The translations under genes and the position numbers were made by a program. Below are positions 18,592-26,946 of a stretch of 64,000 nt of DNA, piece by piece (the stretch's first letter is position 1; the number at the start of each line of letters is the position of its first letter). Under the pieces are notes generated by a model. It saw only the letters and a list, made by a program, of their open reading frames with translations. It did no database searches and was not told where the DNA came from. Location of the stretch: positions 806,001-870,000 of the forward strand of contig NZ_JBGFSP010000003.1 in NCBI RefSeq assembly GCF_041227145.1, written 5' to 3'. The stretch is from Bacteroides sp. AN502(2024). Lineage in GTDB: Bacteria; Bacteroidota; Bacteroidia; Bacteroidales; Bacteroidaceae.

Positions 18592-20226
18592 ATGAAAAAC
18601 AGATTATTCCCATATATATGTTGGCTGACAGCCATTACATTCAGTTTGCCGCTGCAAGCGCAAAATAAAGTTTCCACTCCCATGGCAGATGTCAATCAGG
18701 TGATTGACAACACGCTGGATAGCTTGAATAAGGCACGTACCTCGCGACCGGAAGCCGGTTCCAGCCGGAAAGGTAACAACCCGGTTCTGTTTCTGGTAGG
18801 TAACTCTACCATGCGTACCGGAACTTTAGGAAACGGCAACAACGGACAATGGGGATGGGGCTATTATGCCGGTGATTATTTCGACTCCAACCGGATTACT
18901 GTAGAGAATCATGCGTTGGGAGGCACCAGCAGCCGTACCTTCTACAACCGTCTTTGGCCGGATGTAATCAAAGGAGTACGCCCCGGAGACTGGGTAATCA
19001 TCGAATTGGGACACAATGACAACGGTCCTTATGACAGCGGACGTGCCCGCGCCTCTATTCCGGGAATCGGCAAAGATACACTGAATGTAACCATCAAAGA
19101 AACCGGAGTGAAAGAGACCGTATATACATACGGGGAATATATGCGCCGTTTTATCCGGGATATAAAAGCCAAAGGCGCTCATCCCATCCTATTCTCGCTT
19201 ACTCCCCGCAATGCCTGGGAAGACAAAGACAGCACCATCATCACACGTGTCAACCAAACTTTCGGATTGTGGGCAAAGCAAGTGGCCGAAGAACAGCAGG
19301 TTCCCTTTATTGATTTGAATGATATCAGCGCCCGCAAATTCGAAAAATTCGGCAAGAATAAAGTGAAATATATGTTCTACATCGACCGCATACACACAAG
19401 TGCTTTCGGTGCTAAAGTCAATGCGGAATCAGCTGCGGACGGAATACGTGCTTATGAGGGACTGGGATTGGCCGATTATCTAAAGCCCCTTGAGAAGGAT
19501 ACTGTGACAGGTTCCAGCCGTAAAGATGGACGTCCGGTATTGTTTACCATCGGCGACAGTACAGTCCGGAATGAAGATAAAGACAAAAACGGTATGTGGG
19601 GCTGGGGAAGCGTAATTGCCGATGAGTTCAATCTGGATAAAATTTCGGTAGAGAACCGCGCCATGGCAGGACGCAGTGCCCGCACTTTCCTGGACGAAGG
19701 TCGTTGGGATAAGGTTTATAATGCCTTGCAACCGGGAGATTTTGTGCTGATCCAGTTCGGACATAATGATGCGGGAGACATTAATATAGGCAAAGCCCGT
19801 GCCGAATTGCGTGGTTCCGGTGACGAGAGCAAAGTCTTTTTGATGGAGAAAACAAGGAAATATCAGGTGATTTATACATTCGGCTGGTATCTTCGGAAAT
19901 TCATTATGGACGCTCAGGAGAAAGGAGCTGTTCCTATCGTTCTAAGCCATACGCCACGCAACAAATGGAAAGATGGAAAGATAGAACGTAATACCGAGTC
20001 TTTCGGCAAGTGGACACGTGAAGCTGCGGAAGCTACGGGAGCTTATTTCATCGACCTGAATAAGATCAGTGCCGATAAACTGGAAAAGATGGGTATCAAG
20101 AAAGCGGCAACTTTCTATAATCATGATCATACGCACACTTCTCTGAAGGGGGCACACATGAATGCGAAAAGCATTGCCGAGGGACTGAAAAGTACGGATT
20201 GCCCATTGAAAGAGTATCTGAAATAA
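18592..20226 (+). CDS. Tandem CE12 (SGNH) rhamnogalacturonan acetylesterase
   Basis: The product is 544 residues from MKNRLFPYICWLTAITFSLPLQAQ, a proper signal peptide. It holds two complete SGNH esterase domains in one chain. Domain 1 (about 60-300) has VGNSTMR (Asn in place of the usual Asp before Ser), ALGGTSSRTF, ELGHNDNG and DRIHTSAFG. Domain 2 (about 310-544) has IGDSTVRN, AMAGRSARTF, QFGHNDAG and DHTHTSLKG. Each therefore keeps the Ser, Gly, Asn and Asp-x-x-His blocks. CE12 enzymes remove acetyl groups from GalA of RG-I so that lyases can act. It lies 129 bp after the GH105 gene and is probably cotranscribed. Confidence 0.9.
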   Translation: MKNRLFPYICWLTAITFSLPLQAQNKVSTPMADVNQVIDNTLDSLNKARTSRPEAGSSRKGNNPVLFLVGNSTMRTGTLGNGNNGQWGWGYYAGDYFDSNRITVENHALGGTSSRTFYNRLWPDVIKGVRPGDWVIIELGHNDNGPYDSGRARASIPGIGKDTLNVTIKETGVKETVYTYGEYMRRFIRDIKAKGAHPILFSLTPRNAWEDKDSTIITRVNQTFGLWAKQVAEEQQVPFIDLNDISARKFEKFGKNKVKYMFYIDRIHTSAFGAKVNAESAADGIRAYEGLGLADYLKPLEKDTVTGSSRKDGRPVLFTIGDSTVRNEDKDKNGMWGWGSVIADEFNLDKISVENRAMAGRSARTFLDEGRWDKVYNALQPGDFVLIQFGHNDAGDINIGKARAELRGSGDESKVFLMEKTRKYQVIYTFGWYLRKFIMDAQEKGAVPIVLSHTPRNKWKDGKIERNTESFGKWTREAAEATGAYFIDLNKISADKLEKMGIKKAATFYNHDHTHTSLKGAHMNAKSIAEGLKSTDCPLKEYLK

Positions 20227-20420
20227 TCATGCAATATGATTTCACAGATATAGAATGTTTTACCTATATCAGAGATATATTCATTCCCTCTACAGATCTA
20301 TCTCCTTCACCTTTCTTCTAAACAACCGATAAACAGGGTGTTCACGGGTGAAAAGGGACATCTCCATCACGGCATTCATTCCAACTCTCTCCCTGTTGTT
20401 TTCGTCAATTTCTCTTTCAA

Positions 20421-20516
20421 CCTATCACCATCGTCCTGAAACTCTTTATCCATCGTATTTACAGAGCGGTGATAGGTTGCTGTTAACCTATCACCTCATC
20501 TGTCACCTATCACCGC
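20421..20516. repeat. CCTATCACC inverted/direct repeats forming alternative hairpins
   Basis: CCTATCACC occurs at 20421, 20487 and 20506, and its complement GGTGATAGG at 20468. GGTGATAGGTT (20468-20478) pairs perfectly with AACCTATCACC (20485-20495). GCGGTGATAGG (20466-20476) instead pairs perfectly with CCTATCACCGC (20506-20516). The two stems exclude each other. A role in transcription termination between the convergent genes is possible. Confidence 0.65.
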
Positions 20517-20561
20517 CTATTTTCTGAAAGCCCGATTTGTTTCAAGATGTTTCAATTGCTT

Positions 20562-20688
20562 GAAACACTTTGTTCCAAGGCGCTGAACACTTTGTTTCAA
20601 TACGGTGGAACACTTTGTTTCAACACGCTGAACACTTTGTTTCAACACGCTGAACACTTTGTTCCAAGCCGCTGAACACTCTGTTTCA
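20562..20688 (-). repeat. 22-bp tandem repeat array, six units (array 1)
   Basis: The core AACACTTTGTT starts at 20564, 20586, 20609, 20631, 20653 and 20675 (last copy AACACTCTGTT), a period of 22 bp with one 23. On the minus strand the unit reads about TTGAAACAAAGTGTTCAGCG. It is the same family as array 2 at 32807-32992. There are no unique spacers, so it is not a CRISPR. Confidence 0.85.
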
Positions 20689-20723
20689 CGTAATTGGCAA
20701 TGTCATTTCTTACATTTCCGTTG

Positions 20724-21413
20724 TCATTTCGTCTTCTTCCTCATAAACATCTCAATCTGATCGCTAATCTGCTCCATCCCCTTTATCGAAGGATGACCAC
20801 TTTTTTTGTCAATATCATGCAGTTCTATACAATCGATATTATAATGATTACAGATAGCTCTGACCGACTCATTAAACTCTTCCTTTAAGTCAGAATTCAG
20901 CAAAAAGTAGATTTCAACATTAGGATAACGGTCAATCATGTGGTCGAGCATGTATGCCATGGCCGGACGGAATGTATATAAATCTTCCTTTGTCCACCCT
21001 TCATACTTGTAATCCCCCAGCGGTGAACCGGCCCAACAATCATTCGTTGCACCGAAAATAAAGATGATATCCGGACATCCCAACTTCCCCATACGGGTAA
21101 TAAAAGATCGGTCCGAGTAATCAGCCTGATTATAACCGGTATTACAAATGGTCGCACCAGAAAATGAATTGTTGATGCAAAGGCGGTAGTTATTCTCTTT
21201 GATGAATTTATGCCACCAAGTCTGTTTTACGGAAGTTACGTCCGTTTGCTCCCGCTGAGAAGCATAATACCAAATGCTATTGGTATCGGGTTGCAGGTAT
21301 CCTTCAAATGTTGAATACGAATCGCCTAAAATAGATATAGATTTCAGGCTTTGGGCAAAGCTGATACTGCTATATAAAGAGATTAGCAGTAATAAATAAA
21401 AGGATTTCTTCAT
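20724..21413 (-). CDS. SGNH/GDSL-family hydrolase (probable carbohydrate esterase)
   Basis: A 229-residue exported protein with signal MKKSFYLLLLISLYSSISFAQ. SGNH blocks: SISILGDSYSTFEG (Ser), NNSFSGATICNTG (Gly), FIFGATNDCWAG (Asn) and KKSGHPSIKGM (His). The length fits a single-domain esterase. In this setting it would remove acetyl or other ester groups from pectin fragments; that substrate is inferred. It has its own leader of 88 bp before the GH43 stop, where TATCTTAG (minus, 21448-21441) is a one-mismatch -7 element. Confidence 0.8.
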   Translation of the reverse strand: MKKSFYLLLLISLYSSISFAQSLKSISILGDSYSTFEGYLQPDTNSIWYYASQREQTDVTSVKQTWWHKFIKENNYRLCINNSFSGATICNTGYNQADYSDRSFITRMGKLGCPDIIFIFGATNDCWAGSPLGDYKYEGWTKEDLYTFRPAMAYMLDHMIDRYPNVEIYFLLNSDLKEEFNESVRAICNHYNIDCIELHDIDKKSGHPSIKGMEQISDQIEMFMRKKTK

Positions 21414-21501
21414 CTTAGCATAAAGTTTTCAAATTTGCAGCTAAGATACTACATTGTACTAAAATTATAGCATGAATTTTTCTACAACTTTCAGAAAAGG
21501 G

Positions 21502-22491
21502 TTATTTTCCTTTCCTATCATAAGTCTCAAAATCTGATGATGTTAAGCTGGGACTTTTTAGTGCCTCCACAACAGAAGCATCCACAGCAAACGCTGTTCC
21601 ATGACGGATGCCCCTCGGGAAAGAGACCTGACCGGACACATCTTCCCATGTTTCACCATGATCCAAAGAACGAACAGCGCCATAGCGATGGTCACGGTAT
21701 TTATCAAAATAGACATAAAGCGTATCACCCACAAAAAGAGGTGCCGGACCTTCCGCCCAATATTTTCCCGTAATGGGTGCCGATACTTGGGTCGGAAATC
21801 CTTTTTCTATCTTCTTCGTACGCGTCACACGCAAATTCTTCTCCGGCGGATTGGAATTTTCATTCTTGACTACCATGATCAGATCCTCCCGCTTCGGATC
21901 TTTCACAATAGCGGCATCAATCACACTGAAATCGGGATTGAAGAACATCTTCGTCTTCGAGAAAGTACGAAAGTCTTTCGTTGTTACATAATAAATACGA
22001 TGATTCAGTCCTTTCTCACTTTCACTGGTGACCACTTCTTTGTGACGACCGGGAATCGTGGTTGCCCAGAAGATATAATAGGTCTGTGAAGGTTCGTCAT
22101 AAAACAGTTCGGGAGCCCAACAGTTATGTGCATCCGGCTCGTGCATCATCACAGGAATTGCTTGTTGCTCACTCCAATGAACCAAATCGCGGGAAGAGGC
22201 ATATCCGATAATCCGGTCTGTCCAACTGGAAGTCCAGACCAGGTGGAAAGTTCCGTCCGGCGACCGGCAAATGCTGGGGTCACGCATCAATTTATCTTTA
22301 CCAACCGCAGGGGTCAGATAAGAACGTCCGCCGTGTAAAGGCAACCAGTTCAATCCATCATAACTATATGCTAAATGCAGTCCGTCTTTACTGTCATTGA
22401 TAAAATAAGAAAAAAGATAAGCTGTTTCACCGGCAAAGATTGTCATCACCGACCAAAGACTTAGAACTATCCAGATTACTACTTTTTTCAT
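21502..22491 (-). CDS. GH43-like five-bladed beta-propeller glycoside hydrolase
   Basis: A 329-residue exported protein (signal MKKVVIWIVLSLWSVMTIFAG). Propeller blades show LHLAYSYDGLNWLPLHGG, LMRDPSICRSPDGTFHLVWT (likely general-base Asp), IIGYASSRDLVHWSEQ, HNCWAPELFYDE, SVIDAAIVKD and YWAEGPAPLFVGD (likely general-acid Glu). GH43 members in pectin loci act on arabinose or galactose side chains of RG-I. Subfamily cannot be fixed by eye. It has a strong promoter at 22524-22554 and is divergent from the GH2 operon. Confidence 0.8.
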   Translation of the reverse strand: MKKVVIWIVLSLWSVMTIFAGETAYLFSYFINDSKDGLHLAYSYDGLNWLPLHGGRSYLTPAVGKDKLMRDPSICRSPDGTFHLVWTSSWTDRIIGYASSRDLVHWSEQQAIPVMMHEPDAHNCWAPELFYDEPSQTYYIFWATTIPGRHKEVVTSESEKGLNHRIYYVTTKDFRTFSKTKMFFNPDFSVIDAAIVKDPKREDLIMVVKNENSNPPEKNLRVTRTKKIEKGFPTQVSAPITGKYWAEGPAPLFVGDTLYVYFDKYRDHRYGAVRSLDHGETWEDVSGQVSFPRGIRHGTAFAVDASVVEALKSPSLTSSDFETYDRKGK

Positions 22492-22523
22492 GCTTCTTTA
22501 TCAAGATTAAAAAGTTTACCTTG

Positions 22524-22554
22524 CAAAGGTAAAGCATCCCCACCTCTCCTCAAA
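22524..22554 (-). promoter_or_regulatory. Consensus promoter for the GH43 gene
   Basis: Minus strand: -33 TTTG (22554-22551), a 19-bp spacer and -7 TACCTTTG (22531-22524). Both elements match the Bacteroides consensus exactly, 33 bp before the start codon. Confidence 0.75.
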
Positions 22555-22627
22555 GACAAAGAGCATGGACAATATTTCAAATCCATGTAGTTTTGTACAC
22601 GAACACTTCTATAAATCCCTTTTTGAT

Positions 22628-22637
22628 ACAATATTCT
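22628..22637 (+). promoter_or_regulatory. Candidate operator TACAATATTC (site B)
   Basis: Third copy of the motif seen at 12090 and 17145, followed 20 bp on by a weaker copy TACATCTTTC (22648-22657). The weaker copy ends 24 bp before TACTTTAG (22682-22689), the probable -7 of the rightward operon. TGTACA palindromes lie at 22594 and 22646. Confidence 0.4.
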
Positions 22638-22731
22638 ATGTATCTGTACATCTTTCTATTTACCAAACCCTTAAAAAGCGCTACTTTAGCGGCAGATTAA
22701 AAAAATGAGAAACATATCAATTCTATATATC

Positions 22732-25608
22732 ATGAAACGACTTTTAGTAAGTATGGCTATCGTATTTACCTCCATACTGACCGTAGCGGGGCAAAATCAC
22801 TCTTTCAGTTTATCCGGCAAATGGAATTTCCAAATAGACCGGGAAGATATCGGTGTCAGGGAACAATGGTTCAAAAAATCCCTTGACGATTCTATCAATC
22901 TGCCCGGATCCATGCCCGAGAGACTGAAAGGAGACGAGGTGACCGTCCGTACCCAATGGACCGGAAGCCTCTACGACAGTTCTTACTACTTTAATCCATA
23001 TATGGAAAAATACAGGATAGAGGGACAAGTGAAACTCCCCTTCTTTCTGACTCCCAACAAACATTATGTAGGTGTGGCCTGGTATCAAAAGAAAGTGACA
23101 ATCCCGACTGACTGGAAAGGGGAAAGAATCACTCTTTTTCTGGAACGTCCGCACATCGAGACCACCGTATGGGTAAACCAACAGGAGATTGGCAGGCAAA
23201 ACAGCCTTTGTGTTCCCCATATCTATGACCTGACTGCGGCAGCCACCCCCGGAAAAACGTATCTGATTACCATCCGTATCGATAATCGAATCAAGGAAAT
23301 CAACGTAGGTCCGGATTCTCACAGCATCACCGACCAGACACAAGGAAACTGGAACGGTATCGTCGGACGAATCGAATTACAAGCTACTCCCAAAGTTCAT
23401 TTAGAAGATATTCAGGTATATCCCGATTTGAACAATCAGAAAGCATTGGTTCGCATGAATATACGGTCTGCCTCTTCCACCAAGGGAGAGATCACCCTCT
23501 CTGCCGAGAGCTTTAACACGGACATTCGGCACAAAGTGTCTCCCATTCAACAAAGTTTCAACATCCGTCCGGGAGATAATCCGGTGGAAATGGAACTTCC
23601 GATGGGGAAAGAGTTTCTGACATGGGATGAATTCAGCCCGGCACTTTATAAGCTGACGGCAAAACTGACTAACGGCAAACAAACTGACATACAACAAGTA
23701 CAGTTCGGTATGCGTAGTTTCAAGATAGAAGGGAAATGGTTCTATGTGAACGGCCGCAAGACCATGCTTCGTGGTACGGTAGAGAACTGCGATTTCCCAT
23801 TGACAGGCTATGCACCAATGGATGTAGCTTCTTGGGAACGAGTATTCCGCATTTGCCGCAGCTACGGCTTGAATCATATGCGCTTCCACTCTTTCTGTCC
23901 ACCGGAGGCAGCTTTCATTGCTGCCGACCTTGTCGGTTTCTATTTGCAACCGGAAGGACCGAGCTGGCCGAACCACGGTCCGAAACTGGGTAACGGACAA
24001 CCGATTGACAAATACCTGATGGACGAAACCATTGCACTGACAAAGGAATATGGGAATTATGCTTCTTACTGCATGCTGGCATGCGGCAATGAGCCTTCCG
24101 GTCGCTGGGTGGCATGGGTCAGCAAGTTCGTGGATTATTGGAAAGCGACCGATCCGCGTCGTGTATACACAGGAGCCTCCGTTGGAAACAGCTGGCAATG
24201 GCAGCCTCACAATGAGTATCATGTGAAAGCCGGTGCACGCGGATTAAGTTGGGCAAATACGCAACCGGAAAGTGAATCGGATTATCGTGCAAGGATCGAC
24301 ACGGTGAAACAACCGTATGTATCACACGAAACAGGTCAATGGTGTGTATTCCCGAATTTCAATGAAATCCGCAAATATACGGGAGTCAACAAAGCGAAGA
24401 ACTTTGAAATCTTCCGGGACATTCTGAACGATAACCACATGGGAAGCCAAAGTCACGATTTTATGATGGCTTCGGGCAAATTGCAGGCACTCTGCTACAA
24501 ACATGAGATTGAAAAGACCTTGCGTACTCCTGACTATGCAGGATTCCAGCTGCTGGCTCTCAATGATTATTCCGGTCAAGGGAGTGCATTAGTCGGTGTA
24601 CTGGATGTGTTCTTTGAAGAAAAAGGGTATATCAATGCTGAGCAGTTCAGACGTTTTTGCAGTCCGACCGTACCTTTGGCACGTATTCCTAAATTTGTAT
24701 ATGCCAACAATGAAACATTCCATGCCGACATCGAAATATCTCATTTCGGAGCTGCTCCCTTGAAAAACGCGAAAACAGTTTATACCATTAAAGATAAATT
24801 CGGAAAGGTATATACTCATGGCACTGTCGGCACCCATCACATTCCCATCGGTAATCTTTATTCTTTGGGTAGTATAGATGTACCTTTGGAAGCAATCGAT
24901 ACACCGCAAAAACTAAATCTGGAAGTGCGTATCGAAGGCAGTAATGCCGTAAACGACTGGGATTTCTGGGTATATCCGGCGCAGGTGGAACTGGTACAAG
25001 GAACAGTATATACTACCGACACCTTGGACGCCAAGGCATTGGCAGTGTTACAAGACGGAGGAAATGTACTGATTACAGCTGCCGGAAAGATACAATACGG
25101 CAAGGAAGTCAAACAATATTTCACTCCCGTATTTTGGAATACTTCCTGGTTCAAGATGCGTCCGCCGCACACAACGGGTATTTTCCTGAATGAATATCAT
25201 CCTCTTTTCCGTGAATTTCCTACTGAGTATCATAGTAACTTACAATGGTGGGAACTGCTGAACAAAGCACAGGTAATGCAATTCACTGACTTCCCGGCAG
25301 AATTCCAACCTACGATTCAAAGCATTGATACCTGGTTTATCAGCCGGAAAATCGGCATGTTGTTCGAAGCAAAGGTCTTGAATGGCAAACTGATGATGAC
25401 CAGTATGGATATTACCTCCCAACCGGAAAAACGGATTGTGGCCCGCCAGATGCACAAAGCAATCCTGGATTATATGAATTCGGATGCTTTTCGTCCGGCA
25501 GAAAAGATTGCTCCGGAGCTGATTCAGGCATTATTCACTAAAGTAGCAGGAAATGTGAAATCTTATACCAAAGATTCGCCTGACGAACTCAAACCGAAAA
25601 TGAACTGA
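22732..25608 (+). CDS. GH2-family glycoside hydrolase
   Basis: The product is 958 residues from MKRLLVSMAIVFTSILTVAGQ; a Met nine codons upstream is possible but hides the signal. Domains: sugar-binding jelly roll (SLSGKWNFQIDRED, VAWYQKKVTIPTDW), Ig-like, TIM barrel (WFYVNGRKTMLRGTVEN, GLNHMRFHSFCPPEAAF) and C-terminal beta domains. Unlike the first GH2, both catalytic residues are present: acid/base Glu454 in LACGNEPSG and nucleophile Glu533 in VSHETGQW. It opens a four-gene operon with CE12, GH28 and GH106, so it should act late in RG-I breakdown. The sugar released (galactose or a uronic acid) is not determined. Confidence 0.88.
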   Translation: MKRLLVSMAIVFTSILTVAGQNHSFSLSGKWNFQIDREDIGVREQWFKKSLDDSINLPGSMPERLKGDEVTVRTQWTGSLYDSSYYFNPYMEKYRIEGQVKLPFFLTPNKHYVGVAWYQKKVTIPTDWKGERITLFLERPHIETTVWVNQQEIGRQNSLCVPHIYDLTAAATPGKTYLITIRIDNRIKEINVGPDSHSITDQTQGNWNGIVGRIELQATPKVHLEDIQVYPDLNNQKALVRMNIRSASSTKGEITLSAESFNTDIRHKVSPIQQSFNIRPGDNPVEMELPMGKEFLTWDEFSPALYKLTAKLTNGKQTDIQQVQFGMRSFKIEGKWFYVNGRKTMLRGTVENCDFPLTGYAPMDVASWERVFRICRSYGLNHMRFHSFCPPEAAFIAADLVGFYLQPEGPSWPNHGPKLGNGQPIDKYLMDETIALTKEYGNYASYCMLACGNEPSGRWVAWVSKFVDYWKATDPRRVYTGASVGNSWQWQPHNEYHVKAGARGLSWANTQPESESDYRARIDTVKQPYVSHETGQWCVFPNFNEIRKYTGVNKAKNFEIFRDILNDNHMGSQSHDFMMASGKLQALCYKHEIEKTLRTPDYAGFQLLALNDYSGQGSALVGVLDVFFEEKGYINAEQFRRFCSPTVPLARIPKFVYANNETFHADIEISHFGAAPLKNAKTVYTIKDKFGKVYTHGTVGTHHIPIGNLYSLGSIDVPLEAIDTPQKLNLEVRIEGSNAVNDWDFWVYPAQVELVQGTVYTTDTLDAKALAVLQDGGNVLITAAGKIQYGKEVKQYFTPVFWNTSWFKMRPPHTTGIFLNEYHPLFREFPTEYHSNLQWWELLNKAQVMQFTDFPAEFQPTIQSIDTWFISRKIGMLFEAKVLNGKLMMTSMDITSQPEKRIVARQMHKAILDYMNSDAFRPAEKIAPELIQALFTKVAGNVKSYTKDSPDELKPKMN

Positions 25609-25662
25609 ATGGGAAATGATCAGGCACGGATTCCATAAACAATATATATTCATATTATTTAC

Positions 25663-26901
25663 ATGAAAACGAATCTCATAGGCTTGCTACTTTTAGCAAT
25701 GACAACTATCAATGCACAGGAGAAAGCCCAAACATACCAACTGACAGATGCACCTCGTTATAGTGAAGAAACGGAATACGGGTATGATCTCGTCGCTACT
25801 CCCTCCAAAGGAAGCAAAACACCTTTCTTCTTTTCCGTCCGCGTTCCGGACGGGAACTACAAAGTAACCGTACGTCTGGGAAGTAAAAAACAGGCAGGAG
25901 CCACGACCGTAAGAGGCGAGTCACGCCGACTGTTTGTTGATAATCTCCACACTAAAAAGGGAGAATTCGTAGATGAAACATTTATCATCAACAAACGTAA
26001 TCCCCGCATTTCCGAAAAAGAATCCGTACGTATCAAACCGCGCGAAAAGGGCAAACTGAACTGGGACGATAAACTGACGCTGGAATTTAACGGTGATGCC
26101 CCCGTATGCCAGAGTATTAGTATCGAACCTGCCGATCCGTCGGTGATTACCGTTTTTCTATGCGGTAACAGTACCGTAGTCGATCAGGACAATGAACCGT
26201 GGGCGAGTTGGGGACAAATGATTCCTCATTTCTTCAGCACGGACGTTTGTATCGCCAATTATGCGGAATCAGGCGAATCCGCCAATACTTTTATTGCCGC
26301 AAGACGTTTGAAAAAAGCATTGAGCCAGATAAAGAAAGGAGATTATCTTTTCATGGAATTCGGACATAATGACCAAAAGCAGAAAGGACCGGGCAAAGGA
26401 GCTTATTACTCTTTTATGACCAGCCTGAAAACATTTATTGATGAAGCCCGTGCACGGGGAGCACACCCCGTACTGGTCACTCCCACCCAACGCCGGAGTT
26501 TCGATGCCACCGGACATATCCGTGACACACACGAAGATTATCCGGAAGCAATGCGCTGGTTGGCTGCCAAAGAAAACGTTCCGTTGATCGACCTCAACGA
26601 AATGACCCGCACACTTTATGAAGCACTGGGACCGGAAACGTCCAAACGTGCTTTCGTGCATTATCCGGCAGGCACTTATCCGGAACAAACCAAAGATTTT
26701 GCCGATAACACCCACTTTAATCCTTACGGAGCCTATCAAATAGCCCAATGTGTGATTGAAGGAATGAAGAAAGCAGTACCTGAACTGGCGAAACATTTGA
26801 AAATAGATCCGGTATATAACCCGGCACAGCCGGACGATGTGAATGCTTTCCATTGGAACGAATCACCATTCACGGAAATAGAGAAACCGGACGGCAATTA
26901 A
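25663..26901 (+). CDS. CE12 rhamnogalacturonan acetylesterase with N-terminal beta domain
   Basis: A 412-residue exported esterase (signal MKTNLIGLLLLAMTTINAQ). Residues about 20-160 form a galactose-binding-like beta domain (FFFSVRVPDGNYKVTVRLG). The SGNH catalytic domain (about 165-380) has VFLCGNSTVVDQ, NYAESGESANTF, FMEFGHNDQKQKG and DNTHFNPYG. Like domain 1 of the tandem enzyme it has GNS rather than GDS. It deacetylates RG-I galacturonic acid. It lies 54 bp after GH2 and 45 bp before GH28 in the same operon. Confidence 0.9.
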   Translation: MKTNLIGLLLLAMTTINAQEKAQTYQLTDAPRYSEETEYGYDLVATPSKGSKTPFFFSVRVPDGNYKVTVRLGSKKQAGATTVRGESRRLFVDNLHTKKGEFVDETFIINKRNPRISEKESVRIKPREKGKLNWDDKLTLEFNGDAPVCQSISIEPADPSVITVFLCGNSTVVDQDNEPWASWGQMIPHFFSTDVCIANYAESGESANTFIAARRLKKALSQIKKGDYLFMEFGHNDQKQKGPGKGAYYSFMTSLKTFIDEARARGAHPVLVTPTQRRSFDATGHIRDTHEDYPEAMRWLAAKENVPLIDLNEMTRTLYEALGPETSKRAFVHYPAGTYPEQTKDFADNTHFNPYGAYQIAQCVIEGMKKAVPELAKHLKIDPVYNPAQPDDVNAFHWNESPFTEIEKPDGN

Positions 26902-26946
26902 AAGAATAACCTGTATCGTTTTGAGCAACTTAAATATTACTATTTT

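Larger units (their letters stand above)
20227..20723. other. Gene-free region between convergent genes, with two repeat sets
   Basis: No open frame with coding character is seen. The region sits between the rightward CE12 stop and the leftward SGNH hydrolase stop. It holds the CCTATCACC dyads (20421-20516) and the 22-bp repeat array (20562-20688), described separately. Confidence 0.7.

Noticed and set aside
20562..20688. CRISPR array
   Set aside because: The units are contiguous with a 22-bp period, without unique spacers, and no cas genes are present.
20227..20723. Small RNA gene in the repeat-bearing intergenic region
   Set aside because: No promoter element could be matched to a transcript that would cover the repeats; a structured RNA remains possible but is unsupported.
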